Part shown: positions 16,228 through 26,823 of the stretch, piece after piece
How the letters are laid out: each line of letters begins with the position of its first letter
Numbering within the stretch: position 1 is the stretch's first letter
Assembly (NCBI RefSeq): GCF_007970805.1
Contig: NZ_CP042433.1
Span: 2,666,001 to 2,730,000, forward strand
Direction of reading: 5' to 3'
Source: Flavisolibacter ginsenosidimutans
GTDB taxonomy: Bacteria; Bacteroidota; Bacteroidia; Chitinophagales; Chitinophagaceae
DNA length: 64,000 nucleotides
The notes under the pieces: model-generated
What the model was told of the DNA's origin: nothing
The model's input: only the letters and a program-made list of their open reading frames with translations
Databases searched by the model: none
Program-made: the position numbers and the translations under genes

Positions 16228-18114
16228 TCACGGTTCAAGAATTACCTTCCTGTCTTTGGGATACTTCACGCTATAACCCATCTTTACTTTTTTCTCTTGC
16301 CCCGGTTGTAAGGTTATTGTCCACGTAACAAGGCCTGATTCTTCGTTCATGTTTGCCTCCGGTGCGTTCTTGTCCTTCACTTCAATTTCTTTCGTTGCCG
16401 ATACCGGAAATTGATCCTGCACCGTTACGGAAACCGGCAGTTTCTTTGTGTTCATCGCCGTTATCTCGTATTCTTTTGTTTCGGTGCGGTTGCTGCCAAT
16501 GAATTTTTTGGAGCTGAACTCCTTCAGCAATTTTCTCGACACTTTAATGCCGTTGTCTTTGCCCAACGAAAGCGAAAGCGTGTCGCCTGCGTTTGATAAA
16601 TCAATATAAGTTTTGCCCAAGAACGTTCCCTCGTAATAAAGGTTTGATTCGCCCGATTGCAGGTCATAATCCTGCCAATTTAAAATCTTCGCCGTAAGAA
16701 AAGCAGCAGGGTCAAGTTTGGGGACGGCAACGTATTCGTACAATGCCGGAACGTCTATCTTTTTAATGGCGATGGTGGTCGTTTTGCCGTCGGTTTCCAG
16801 CGTGTATTTTTCATCAATCCTGTAAACAATATTCGTGGGTTGATATTGTGTGTTTACGGTAACGATGTCAATGCCAGGCGTACGGCCTTGCAACGTACTC
16901 GCACCGCGAATCATGACTTTCTTTGCAAGCCCATCCTCTACCGCTTCTTTTTTATCACCGTAGCCAACAATCACAACTTCCGACAACGAATTTTGGCTCG
17001 GCGTAAGGTTTACAGTGAGATAGCCCGGCTTTGCTTTTATTTCCTTTGAATAATAACCAACCGACGAAACAACGATGGAAGCGTTAGCCGGAAGGTTTTG
17101 CAATTTAAAAAAACCGTTCACATCTGTTAGCGTGCCCATGTTGCTTCCTTTCACGCTAATGCTTGCGCTGACAATGGCATTTCCACTTTCGTCCAGCACG
17201 CGGCCGCTCACCACGCCGGGCATAAGGGCTTGCGAACGTTGCCAGGCAACGGAAGGATCGTAAAAATTCAGCGCCCACGTTTGCAGAGAGGAAGGCGTTG
17301 CGTTGTCGCCCGGATTACCAGTGCTCAATTGCACAGCTACATCTTTCCAGGTTTCGCCGCTGCGCTGAAAAACGTTGGCGTTCATCAATACGTTCAACGG
17401 CCTTGTGATATCGGTTACGCGTACATCATACGTTGGATACCAGCCCGCGTCTTTCACCGTGTACAGCAATTCAAACTTTATGTTTTGTGTTTCGCGGCTG
17501 CTGATCAAAGCCGTAACGGTGTAGTTTACGCTGTCGCGTTTTTTGCCAACTTCAGAAACTTGTGCATTCACTTTCGCCAGTTCTTTTTGCTGCGCAAGAA
17601 TTCGTTTTTCAATCTCCATTTGCTTTTGCAGAACTTCTGTTAAGCGGGCACGGTGAAGGTCCAGCGCTTGTTTCAATTCTTCTGTTTTCACGCCGGCCTG
17701 CCCACCAATGGCTTCGTTTTTGGTAAGCATGTCTTCTTCTTTTTTAAACACTTGCAGAAGACGAGTGTCGGCGGCAATTTTATCCTGAAGCGAAGCCCGA
17801 TTGTCAAGCAAGGCCCGTTCGTCGGCTTCCAGTTTTCGCTGGCTGGTAAAATCTTTTACCGCCTGCACCGATAGCAATGTAATGGCCGCATCGGCTTTAA
17901 GTTGCAGGCTTTGTTGTTCCAACTGGTTGCTCAACCCGTTAAAAATAATTTCAGTTCTACCCGGTAAAACGGACAGGTTTGCCGTGCGAAGAATTTGTGC
18001 GCCGGAAGAAAAAACCGTTACGCCGGAGACGACACTTTCAGCAGTTAATTTCCTGGTTTGTGCAAAACAGGCCGCGTTAACAAAAAAGAACAGGGAAAGA
18101 AGGTAAAGTCGCAT
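16228..18114 (-). CDS. DUF4139 (MuiA-like) protein with nested carboxypeptidase-regulatory/SusC-like segment
   Basis: Exported protein of 628 residues (signal peptide MRLYLLSLFFFVNAACFA). The N-terminal DUF4140-like region and a coiled coil (~95-195) lead into DUF4139 (TVKDAGWYPTYDVRVTDI to the C-terminus). Between residues ~305 and ~415, inside DUF4139, sits a carboxypeptidase-regulatory-like domain (VSGRVLDESGNAIVSAS, TDVNGFFKLQNLP). It ends in LSEVVIVGYGDKKE, the signature that precedes the plug of SusC-type receptors. The rest of a TonB receptor is absent. The ATG at 18114 gives the signal peptide. Molecular role unknown; periplasmic or cell surface. Confidence 0.8.
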   Translation of the reverse strand: MRLYLLSLFFFVNAACFAQTRKLTAESVVSGVTVFSSGAQILRTANLSVLPGRTEIIFNGLSNQLEQQSLQLKADAAITLLSVQAVKDFTSQRKLEADERALLDNRASLQDKIAADTRLLQVFKKEEDMLTKNEAIGGQAGVKTEELKQALDLHRARLTEVLQKQMEIEKRILAQQKELAKVNAQVSEVGKKRDSVNYTVTALISSRETQNIKFELLYTVKDAGWYPTYDVRVTDITRPLNVLMNANVFQRSGETWKDVAVQLSTGNPGDNATPSSLQTWALNFYDPSVAWQRSQALMPGVVSGRVLDESGNAIVSASISVKGSNMGTLTDVNGFFKLQNLPANASIVVSSVGYYSKEIKAKPGYLTVNLTPSQNSLSEVVIVGYGDKKEAVEDGLAKKVMIRGASTLQGRTPGIDIVTVNTQYQPTNIVYRIDEKYTLETDGKTTTIAIKKIDVPALYEYVAVPKLDPAAFLTAKILNWQDYDLQSGESNLYYEGTFLGKTYIDLSNAGDTLSLSLGKDNGIKVSRKLLKEFSSKKFIGSNRTETKEYEITAMNTKKLPVSVTVQDQFPVSATKEIEVKDKNAPEANMNEESGLVTWTITLQPGQEKKVKMGYSVKYPKDRKVILEP

Positions 18115-18161
18115 ACGCTGTGTTTTTTTGGTGGATGCAGAACAAGCTTTTGTTGCATAAA

Positions 18162-18188
18162 AAAAGCTGTTCAAATTGAACAGCTTTT
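18162..18188 (-). terminator. Intrinsic terminator of the atpDC operon
   Basis: AAAAGCTGTTC pairs with GAACAGCTTTT across a 5-base loop, with an A/T tract on both sides. It lies 20 bases past the atpC stop. Confidence 0.75.
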
Positions 18189-18207
18189 AAAAATATCGAA
18201 GAAAACT

Positions 18208-18465
18208 TTATTCCGCTTCTTTTGCACCTTCTACCAGCACGGTTACTTTGTTGTTCAGCACTTCTACAAAACCGCCCTGAATGTTGTAGCTCGTCGTGTG
18301 AGATTGTTTGTCGCGCAACACCTTCACGCGGCCGGCTTTTAAAGCACTTACCAGCGGTGCGTGTTTGTCCAATACTTCAAACGAACCGCTGATGCCCGGC
18401 ATCTGTATGCCGTACACCTCGCCACTGAAAAGTTTGCGTTCGGGAGTTAATATTTCTAAGATCAT
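18208..18465 (-). CDS. atpC: F-type ATP synthase epsilon subunit
   Basis: Central-stalk subunit of F1 that links catalysis to rotation. The 85 residues cover only the N-terminal beta-sandwich (MILEILTPERKLFSGEV, GSFEVLDKHAPLVSAL, GGFVEVLNNKVTVLVE). The C-terminal inhibitory helices of the ~135-residue E. coli protein are absent, as is usual in Bacteroidota. It follows atpD in the same direction. The gap is occupied by an 8-bp repeat array that ends against the atpC start codon. Confidence 0.93.
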   Translation of the reverse strand: MILEILTPERKLFSGEVYGIQMPGISGSFEVLDKHAPLVSALKAGRVKVLRDKQSHTTSYNIQGGFVEVLNNKVTVLVEGAKEAE

Positions 18466-18497
18466 AATTCGACAATTTGATAATTCGGCAATTCGAC
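18466..18497. repeat. Four-unit 8-bp tandem array between atpD and atpC
   Basis: Units AATTCGAC, AATTTGAT, AATTCGGC and AATTCGAC occupy 18466-18497 and touch the atpC start codon at 18465. No inverted partner array is evident. Confidence 0.7.
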
Positions 18498-18517
18498 AAT
18501 GAAAACCAGTTGGCCAA

Positions 18518-20026
<1,509 letters not shown>

Positions 20027-20127
20027 TTATTGAAGTATTGAAAGGGCGGCTGCAAGCAGGCTGCCTCCTGTTTTCAGGCTGCAAAAGTAAGGGGGTGAGG
20101 CCATTTTACCAATCGAAATAAAGCAAA

Positions 20128-20643
20128 TTATTGCTGTATATCACAAGCGCAATCCGGCGGCGGCGGACAAAGAACTGCGAGATCGTAAACTGGAATTACA
20201 GGCAGGTCAGTTGTGCGGCTCAGGCGCATGCCTTGATTTAATGAAGCGCCGTTTATAAACCCTACCAAAAGCGAAGAAGGCTTTTTGCTCACATCGCTCC
20301 AAATCCCGTGAGGTTGCTTTTGGCGAAAACGGTCCTTCTCTGCCTCAGAATTGCCGTCATATTTTACAAAATAAAAGATAAAACTATCGTTGACTGCGGG
20401 CTGCTTTTCCATTAGGGAGAGTAGGTCACGGGCAGAAATTTTTACAACCGCGTCGTCCTTGCCGCGGCGGCCGCGCATCTGCAACGCTTCAGCCTTGCCC
20501 ACCCGCAGGCTTTCGGGCAAGGCAGTACTTGCGATTGACTGCTCGTTTGCAGAACCCGCGTTTTTTGTTGGCACTTTGCCGGCTACTTCGTTACAGCCAT
20601 ACGCGATTGCCAGTACGACAATGATGAAAAGAAAATGTCTCAT
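20128..20643 (-). CDS. Small lipoprotein, unknown function
   Basis: A 171-residue protein with signal MRHFLFIIVVLAIAYGC and lipobox AYGC. The body includes an Arg-rich turn (MRGRRGKDDAVV), and the C-terminus has a Cys/Pro cluster (CPPPPDCACD) that may be disulfide-linked or bind metal. No family recognised. It lies upstream of atpD in the same direction, but the 110-base gap suggests its own transcript. Confidence 0.65.
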   Translation of the reverse strand: MRHFLFIIVVLAIAYGCNEVAGKVPTKNAGSANEQSIASTALPESLRVGKAEALQMRGRRGKDDAVVKISARDLLSLMEKQPAVNDSFIFYFVKYDGNSEAEKDRFRQKQPHGIWSDVSKKPSSLLVGFINGASLNQGMRLSRTTDLPVIPVYDLAVLCPPPPDCACDIQQ

Positions 20644-20911
20644 TTGTTCGTTGATTTAAGCGTTAGTAAATATGAATCCTTTCAGTTAGGACAGACAACA
20701 TGGCGGGATTGCTTGCTTTCAGAAGGACGGACGGCAAACCGAACAAAACAAAAATCAAACGCGGCATCACCCCCGTTTTTCCAGTAATTTTCAAACCATC
20801 TCAAGAGGAGTTTGACGATTAATGCGCCGGGTTATTCTGCTAAAAATAAGAAGTATTTTCCCTACCTTCAAAGCAAGCCTCCCTTCATTTTGCTCAACTT
20901 ACTTTAATGCT

Positions 20912-22696
20912 ATGCTTACGAAACTGCCGCTTGTTTCTTTCCTCGTGTTTGTGTTTTTAAACAGCCAAGGTCAAATTCCGCAAGAGAAAGAGTTGGTGCA
21001 AAAAATTTCGTTGGCAAAAAACGATGAAACGCAAATTATAGCCCTTGGCGAACTGGCGGAACTTTATTCGATCTTTCGCGACAACAAAAAAGCCGACAGC
21101 GTTTTGGAAAAACAAATGCTGCTGGCCGAAATTTCGCAGAACGACGAATTGATCCTGAAAACGCTTTCGGGCAGCGTAATAGACAACATTGCGGCTTGGT
21201 CGAGTAAGGAAACCTTTGACCGCGCCACGGCATTTTTGCAAAAATGTTTGAGTTACGCAAAAGAAAAAAACAACACACACCTTGAAACCATCACTCACCT
21301 TAAGTTGGCCAGCCTGTTTCAAAAACGGCAGCTTTACGACCAGGCCATGGAGCAATCCGTACTTGCGTTTAACGTTTTGGACGGAAAGCAAGATTCGTTG
21401 AAAGCTGCATTGTACCTTGAACTGGGCGATGCTTTTTCGGGGAAAGGCGATGCCGTAGCAGCGTATAAAAACTACAACAGCGCCTACGATATTGCTTACT
21501 CACTGGACAACGTGCCTTTGCAATCGGCAACATGGCATTCGTTTGCAGATTTTTACCTGACACTCGGCGACAGCACGTTGGCCAAAAACGCTTTGCTGGA
21601 AAGCCTTCGTTTAAACAAAAAACACAAAAGCCAAGCAGGACTGCTGGCCGACTACATTGACCTTTTCCGCTTAACCGTTGAAATAGATTTTGCCAACAAA
21701 GCCTTGCTGCTTGCCAACGAATTAAAATCGCTGAAAGACCAACTGCTTTGCAAACGGTTGTTGTTTTCTTACATCATGGTGGTAGAGAAGAACAGCCAGA
21801 AGGCTCTTTCCTACTTGCAACAAAACCCCGACCTGGCCTTGTATCAATCAAACAGGGGTCTGCCTAATTACAACACCGGCGCCATTTATCATTACAGCGG
21901 GCAATATGAGGAAGCCGTAAAATATTACCTGCTTGACGAACCGCTGATTCTTTCTTCCTTCGGCCCTTCGGTGCAGCTTTCCTATTTTGGGGAGATGGCC
22001 GATTGTTACGATGCGCTGAACGAAACCCAAAAGGCCGTTGTCTATTATGAAAAAGCTTTTGCCCTCAGCAAAGCTGTGGGCAGCCCTGCCAATAATGCTT
22101 CTCTCACACAAAAGCTTTCACAACTTTATGCACGGGAAAACGATTACAAAAACGCCTATGCGTTTAGCCAGCTTTACCTCGAGTACAACGAAGCGTTGAA
22201 AAAGCAGGCCAAGCAACGCGAGGTAACGTTGCTGGGATTGGAGCGGGAAAAAAAGCAACACGAAAAGGACATACAGGCAGCAGCGGAAGCCTTGACAAAA
22301 ACAAGAAACCTGCAATACACAGGAATTTCCATGGCCATTGTGTTTTTGTTTGTGGTGCTGATTTTAATGGGCATGTTTCCCGTTTCGAAGGAGACGGTGC
22401 GCATGTTGAATTTTGTCACTTTTATTTGCCTTTTTGAATTCATCACGTTACTGATTGACGCATGGCTGCACGATTTAACTCACGGCGAACCGTTGCGCAT
22501 CTGGCTGGCCAAGATTGTCATCATTGCACTGCTGCTTCCCGTCCATCACACATTAGAGCATCTTGCCGTTAAGTTTCTGTCTTCGCAAAAATTGCAACAA
22601 ATGCGGCGCAGGATATCGGTGCGCAAATTTTTCCGTCCTTCCAAGAAAACCATCCAAAAGCTGGAAGAAAACCTGGAAGAAGGCACCTTGGTGTAA
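20912..22696 (+). CDS. TPR-repeat membrane protein
   Basis: A 594-residue protein with a signal or anchor segment (LTKLPLVSFLVFVFLNSQG), then about eight tetratricopeptide-like repeats (residues ~25-440; for example ALYLELGDAFSGKGDAVAAYKNYN and FGEMADCYDALNETQKAVVYYEKAF). A coiled coil (~440-490) and three C-terminal hydrophobic helices follow (~500-570). It has the architecture of Bacteroidota TPR sensor kinases, but the kinase or DNA-binding output is replaced by membrane helices and a basic tail. The ATG at 20912 gives the signal; the frame from 20822 is an extension. Function unknown, probably a scaffold in the envelope. Confidence 0.75.
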   Translation: MLTKLPLVSFLVFVFLNSQGQIPQEKELVQKISLAKNDETQIIALGELAELYSIFRDNKKADSVLEKQMLLAEISQNDELILKTLSGSVIDNIAAWSSKETFDRATAFLQKCLSYAKEKNNTHLETITHLKLASLFQKRQLYDQAMEQSVLAFNVLDGKQDSLKAALYLELGDAFSGKGDAVAAYKNYNSAYDIAYSLDNVPLQSATWHSFADFYLTLGDSTLAKNALLESLRLNKKHKSQAGLLADYIDLFRLTVEIDFANKALLLANELKSLKDQLLCKRLLFSYIMVVEKNSQKALSYLQQNPDLALYQSNRGLPNYNTGAIYHYSGQYEEAVKYYLLDEPLILSSFGPSVQLSYFGEMADCYDALNETQKAVVYYEKAFALSKAVGSPANNASLTQKLSQLYARENDYKNAYAFSQLYLEYNEALKKQAKQREVTLLGLEREKKQHEKDIQAAAEALTKTRNLQYTGISMAIVFLFVVLILMGMFPVSKETVRMLNFVTFICLFEFITLLIDAWLHDLTHGEPLRIWLAKIVIIALLLPVHHTLEHLAVKFLSSQKLQQMRRRISVRKFFRPSKKTIQKLEENLEEGTLV

Positions 22697-22811
22697 AAAT
22701 TTCTGAACGCAACCAAGTCAATCGGACACAAGGTTTCGCTAAAATTAAGCCGCCGGCCACGCTGTCGCCCGCAGTTCCGGTGCAGGCATAGCTTTTGTAA
22801 AACTTAGCCGT

Positions 22812-24446
22812 ATGAAAACAATTCTTTTTTACGTGGCCATGATTTGCAGTTTGCTGGCCGCCTGTCAAAACAATTCGTCATCCAGCCCAAAAGAAAGCAC
22901 CGAGCAACAACAAGAAGAAAAGAAAAACATTTCGAAACGGGATTACAGCATTAACAAAAACAATTCTTATTCGGATCTTTTTTTGGACAGCGCCACGATG
23001 GAAAAATACATTGCGGCCAAAAAACTTCCCGATTCGCTGGCCCGCCGTCTGCGCAGCTTTTACAACACCCGGAATTACCAGTTTGCCTGGTTTACGTCAA
23101 ACGGATTAACCGAACAAGCCCGCGCCTTCTGGAACCTGCACGATTACGTGACCACCTACGACAACGATACATCGCTGCGCGACAAGGCCCTGCAAAAAAA
23201 GATGGACGCTTTAACGGCAGAAGAAAAACTAACGGCGTCTGCCTCGGGTGATTTCGTGCAAACGGAACTGACGCTGACCCAGCATTTCATTCGTTACATT
23301 TTAAACAACTATGAAAAAGGCTACGTGAAACGTAAAGAAGCGGAGCGCTTTGTTCCGTTTAAAAAACGCGACCCGCTTGAAATGGCTGATTCGCTCTTGA
23401 ACAAAAAACACAAAGACAACAAATATTTTGAGAACGTAAACGCGCCTTACGCGGCGCTAAAGAAAGAACTCGACCGCTATTACGACATTGTAAAAGCCGG
23501 GGGCTGGCCGCAATTGCCTACGGTGAAAGCCCTGAAGAAAGGAAGCCACTCTCCTGAAGTTGCCTTGCTCAAAAAGCGCCTGCGCATATCCGGTGAAATG
23601 CCCGGCAGCGACACCTCGCAAGTGTTTAACGATACACTGGAAAATGCCGTAAGAGTTTTTCAAAAACGGTTGGGCTACACGCCTACCGGTACGGTGAATG
23701 CGCAACTGATAAAAGATTTGAACGTGCCGGCACAAAAACGCCTCGAACAAATTTTGGTGAACATGGACCGGATGCGGTGGATGCCTACCGAGCCTTCGGG
23801 CCAACTGATTGTGGTAAACATTCCTGAATTTGTTTTGCACGTGTACGAAAACAAGAAAAAAGCCTTTGACATGAACGTGGTGGTGGGCAAGGAAGGACAC
23901 AACACCGTTAGCTTCAGCGGTGATTTAAGCACCATTGTTTTCAGCCCGTACTGGAACGTGCCGCCGAGCATTGTAAAAAAAGAAATTTTGCCCAAGATGG
24001 CGTCCAATCCAAACTATTTGGAAAGCCAGAACATGGAGCAAACCGGTATGGAAGACGGCCTGCCAAAAATCCGGCAACTTCCCGGCGACAAAAACTCGTT
24101 GGGCCATGTGAAGTTTTTGTTTCCGAACAGCTTCAATATTTATTTTCACGATACACCGGCCAAGAGTTTGTTTAACCAGGACAAGCGGGCTTACAGTCAC
24201 GGCTGCATTCGGTTGGCCGAGCCCGAGAAAATGGCGGAATATCTTTTGCGCGACAACCCCGAATGGACGCCGGATAAAATTATGACGGCCATGAATCAGG
24301 ACCATGAGCAGTACGTGAAATTGAAAAAGCCTGTACCGGTTCTCATAACCTATTATACCGCCTGGATTGACGACGACGGGCTGCTCAATTTTCGCGACGA
24401 CATATATAGCCACGATGCGGATTTGATGGGGAAAATGTTTTTGTAG
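22812..24446 (+). CDS. L,D-transpeptidase (YcbB-like), lipoprotein
   Basis: Peptidoglycan cross-linking or remodelling enzyme of 544 residues. The lipoprotein signal MKTILFYVAMICSLLAAC is followed by a Ser/Gln/Glu-rich linker, a helical scaffold domain (~60-230), and a peptidoglycan-binding domain (~245-305; LLKKRLRI, AVRVFQKRLGYTPTGTV). The YkuD catalytic domain (~320-500) has the motif YSHGCIRL with the catalytic Cys. The domain order matches E. coli YcbB/LdtD. It would act in the periplasm, anchored to a membrane. The gene ends four bases before an 8-bp repeat array. Confidence 0.92.
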   Translation: MKTILFYVAMICSLLAACQNNSSSSPKESTEQQQEEKKNISKRDYSINKNNSYSDLFLDSATMEKYIAAKKLPDSLARRLRSFYNTRNYQFAWFTSNGLTEQARAFWNLHDYVTTYDNDTSLRDKALQKKMDALTAEEKLTASASGDFVQTELTLTQHFIRYILNNYEKGYVKRKEAERFVPFKKRDPLEMADSLLNKKHKDNKYFENVNAPYAALKKELDRYYDIVKAGGWPQLPTVKALKKGSHSPEVALLKKRLRISGEMPGSDTSQVFNDTLENAVRVFQKRLGYTPTGTVNAQLIKDLNVPAQKRLEQILVNMDRMRWMPTEPSGQLIVVNIPEFVLHVYENKKKAFDMNVVVGKEGHNTVSFSGDLSTIVFSPYWNVPPSIVKKEILPKMASNPNYLESQNMEQTGMEDGLPKIRQLPGDKNSLGHVKFLFPNSFNIYFHDTPAKSLFNQDKRAYSHGCIRLAEPEKMAEYLLRDNPEWTPDKIMTAMNQDHEQYVKLKKPVPVLITYYTAWIDDDGLLNFRDDIYSHDADLMGKMFL

Positions 24447-24450
24447 TTTG

Positions 24451-24522
24451 GTTGATCGGTTGACTGGTAAGAACACTCCACTTCAAAGACCAACCAACCG
24501 ATTAACCAGTCAACCGATCAAC
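24451..24522. repeat. Inverted pair of 8-bp tandem arrays
   Basis: Left units GTTGATCG, GTTGACTG, GTAAGAAC (24451-24474) face right units ACCAACCA, ACCGATTA, ACCAGTCA, ACCGATCA (24489-24520). An 18-bp perfect inverted repeat (24451-24468 with 24505-24522) results. The right arm ends where the -7 box of the next gene begins. Confidence 0.75.
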
Positions 24523-24530
24523 TAAATTTG
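24523..24530 (+). promoter_or_regulatory. -7 element abutting a repeat array
   Basis: TAAATTTG matches TAnnTTTG and ends five bases before the ATG at 24536. The region where a -33 element should lie is occupied by the repeat array, and no TTG is visible there. Confidence 0.5.
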
Positions 24531-24535
24531 CCGCC

Positions 24536-25699
24536 ATGCAAATCACAGAAGTCACCAACGAAAAGGAGACGCGGGAATTTATTCTGACCAACGTTCGGCT
24601 AAACAAGGACAATCCAAATTACATCCGTCCACTGGACAAGGACGTTGAAGAAGTATTTAACGAAAAGAAGAACAAAGCTTTCCGTTTCGGAACCGCTAAG
24701 CGCTGGCTTTTAAAAAACGATGCAGGCGAAAGCATTGGCCGCATCGCTGTCTTCACCAATAAAAAATACCGCAACAAAGGCGACGATGTGCCCGTAGGCG
24801 GCGTTGGTTTTTTTGATTGCATCAACGATCAAAACGCCGCAAATAAATTGTTTGACACAGCCAAGAATTGGCTGCAGCAACAAGGCGTCGAAGCAATGGA
24901 CGGACCCATAAATTTTGGCGAACGCGACCGCTGGTGGGGCTTGGTGGTGGAAGGTTTTCAGCCGCCGCTTTACGGCATGAATTATAACCCTCCTTACTAT
25001 CAAAACCTTTTCGAAACCTACGGCTTCCAACCTTTCTTTCACCAGATATGCTTTGGCATGAAGCCGAAAAATAAATTGAGCGGCAAGGTCATTGAACGCC
25101 ACGCCGTCTATGAAAAAGATCCGCATTTTTCGGTGCGCAACATGGAGAAAAGCAAACTGGAAAAATACGCGGCTGATTTTGCCAAAGTTTATAACGCAGC
25201 CTGGGCGGGCCACGGTGGCTTGAAAGAATTGAAGACAGAACAAGTCGTCATCATGTTTAAAAAGATGAAGCCTGTGATGGACGAAAGCATTATTTGGTTT
25301 GCATATAAGGATGAAGAGCCAATTGCGATCTTTGTAAATCTTCCGGATTTAAACCAATGGTTCAAACACCTGAACGGAAAGTTTGACCTGCTGCACAAGC
25401 TGAAATTTTTATGGGTAAAAGCAACGGTAAAGTGCACAAAGTTTACCGGTATTGTATTTGGCATAGTGCCCGAATTTCAAGGCAAGGGCATTGATTCGTT
25501 TGTTGTGGGCGAAGCGCACAAAACCGTTGTTAAAAATCCCTACGACGAATACGAGATGCAGTGGATTGGCGACTTCAACCCAAAGATGCTCAACGTGGCA
25601 GAAAGCCTTGGCGATGTCTATCAAAGCCGCAGGCTGACAACATACCGTTATTTGTTCGACAGAACGAAAGAGTTTAAACGGCATCCGGTATTGGCGTAA
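24536..25699 (+). CDS. GNAT-fold N-acetyltransferase-like protein (YghO type)
   Basis: A 387-residue soluble protein. Residues ~50-160 look like a first acyltransferase-like half (GRIAVFTNKKYRNKGDDVPVGG, FFDCINDQNAANKLFD). The second half (~190-380) includes FGIVPEFQGKGIDSFVVGEA, the acyl-CoA-binding-loop type of motif, and QWIGDFNPKMLNVAESLG, as in YghO-like proteins. It may use acyl-CoA or another thioester, but the substrate is unknown. The start is fixed by the -7 box five bases upstream. Confidence 0.75.
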   Translation: MQITEVTNEKETREFILTNVRLNKDNPNYIRPLDKDVEEVFNEKKNKAFRFGTAKRWLLKNDAGESIGRIAVFTNKKYRNKGDDVPVGGVGFFDCINDQNAANKLFDTAKNWLQQQGVEAMDGPINFGERDRWWGLVVEGFQPPLYGMNYNPPYYQNLFETYGFQPFFHQICFGMKPKNKLSGKVIERHAVYEKDPHFSVRNMEKSKLEKYAADFAKVYNAAWAGHGGLKELKTEQVVIMFKKMKPVMDESIIWFAYKDEEPIAIFVNLPDLNQWFKHLNGKFDLLHKLKFLWVKATVKCTKFTGIVFGIVPEFQGKGIDSFVVGEAHKTVVKNPYDEYEMQWIGDFNPKMLNVAESLGDVYQSRRLTTYRYLFDRTKEFKRHPVLA

Positions 25700-25778
25700 C
25701 TGGTTACAATCTCCTTCTTCGTTTTTGATTTTGTATTTCTAGAAAAGAAAACATGAACGTTGCGCGGCACCGAAACGT

Positions 25779-25970
25779 ATGACTGTTGAAGAATACTTGG
25801 CAATAGAAGTTCTTGTAGAGAAATTTATCTGCGAAGTCTCCGGCGTGTCAACGCTGACGGAATACAAAAGCACGAAGGATAAATTTTCCATTCATAGCGC
25901 CAACTATACAACTACGCTTGCCGAACCTTACAGAGATGTAGTGTTTGGAACGATAAAGAATCCAGCTTAG
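25779..25970 (+). CDS. Possible small protein or gene remnant
   Basis: A 63-residue reading frame (MTVEEYLAIEVLVEKFICE...) in a 426-base gap (25700-26125) that otherwise holds no gene. It has no signal or known motif. Composition is protein-like, but no promoter is evident and it may be the remnant of a longer gene. Confidence 0.25.
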   Translation: MTVEEYLAIEVLVEKFICEVSGVSTLTEYKSTKDKFSIHSANYTTTLAEPYRDVVFGTIKNPA

Positions 25971-26125
25971 CGCAAAGCCTCACACACCAAACTGCGCTGG
26001 AGATAGACTTATTCGCCGGCAACTCATCCGCCGATATTGCCAATTGCTACTGCTTAACTTTTTTTTAAAACATTTGTCTTCAACATTTGTCCATTCTCTG
26101 AAACAAAACCCTAACCATTATTTTT

Positions 26126-26713
26126 ATGAGAAAGATGTTGATGGCAAGCCTCGTTGCTGCCTGCGCCTTCACCGCCTGTAAAAAAGAGCCCGTTAAACCC
26201 GCACCGCCAATCGAAACGCATCCGCAGATGCTGTACACCGATTTGCACGATGCCGAAGTAAAATACCTTCAGCCAAAAACAGTGGACGTAAACAACGACG
26301 GCGCCGCAGACTTTTCGTTTGGCGTGCTGTTGGTTGGCGATCCGGTTTTGCAACGCGACCGGGTTCAGTTTGGCGTCTCTTCAGGCATTGAACGCAACTT
26401 GTTGAACGACGCCAACGATCAATCGCCTAAGCTTCAAAAGATGGAAATCGTTTCAAAAAATCATCCGGGCTATACGTGGTGGCAGATTTCGCACATTGTG
26501 CTGGCGGAAAAAATTATTACGGCAACGAATACATCTTGGGACGGCATCTGGAAAAACGCGGCACACAATTATTTGCCCATCCAGGTTGAAAAAGAACAAA
26601 AGCTTTATCACGGATGGATTGAACTGTCTTTTAATACCGCCGAAGAAAAACTTGTCTTGCACCGTGCTGCACTCAGCAAGGAAGCGGAAAAAGATGTAAA
26701 GGCAGGTTATTAA
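26126..26713 (+). CDS. Lipoprotein of unknown function
   Basis: A 195-residue protein with lipoprotein signal MRKMLMASLVAACAFTAC followed by a Lys/Pro linker. An EF-hand-like or FG-GAP-like calcium loop (DVNNDGAADFSFGV) appears at ~residues 53-66, and the C-terminal half is beta-rich (YHGWIELSFNT). No named family. It is probably surface- or periplasm-facing. The gap to ysxC is 110 bases. Confidence 0.65.
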   Translation: MRKMLMASLVAACAFTACKKEPVKPAPPIETHPQMLYTDLHDAEVKYLQPKTVDVNNDGAADFSFGVLLVGDPVLQRDRVQFGVSSGIERNLLNDANDQSPKLQKMEIVSKNHPGYTWWQISHIVLAEKIITATNTSWDGIWKNAAHNYLPIQVEKEQKLYHGWIELSFNTAEEKLVLHRAALSKEAEKDVKAGY

Positions 26714-26823
26714 TTTAAAAAGAAGGTTGAACGATTTGCGAAGCAACGCTTGTTCAAAGAGGGACGTTCAATCATTGAAGAAAACGAACCAACCGGGTAA
26801 ACAATTCCGCTTTTCTTTGCAGC

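Noticed and set aside
18466..18497. CRISPR array
   Set aside because: The unit is 8 bases with no spacers, and there are no cas genes in the window. It belongs to the short-unit arrays. No CRISPR-like spacing was found elsewhere.
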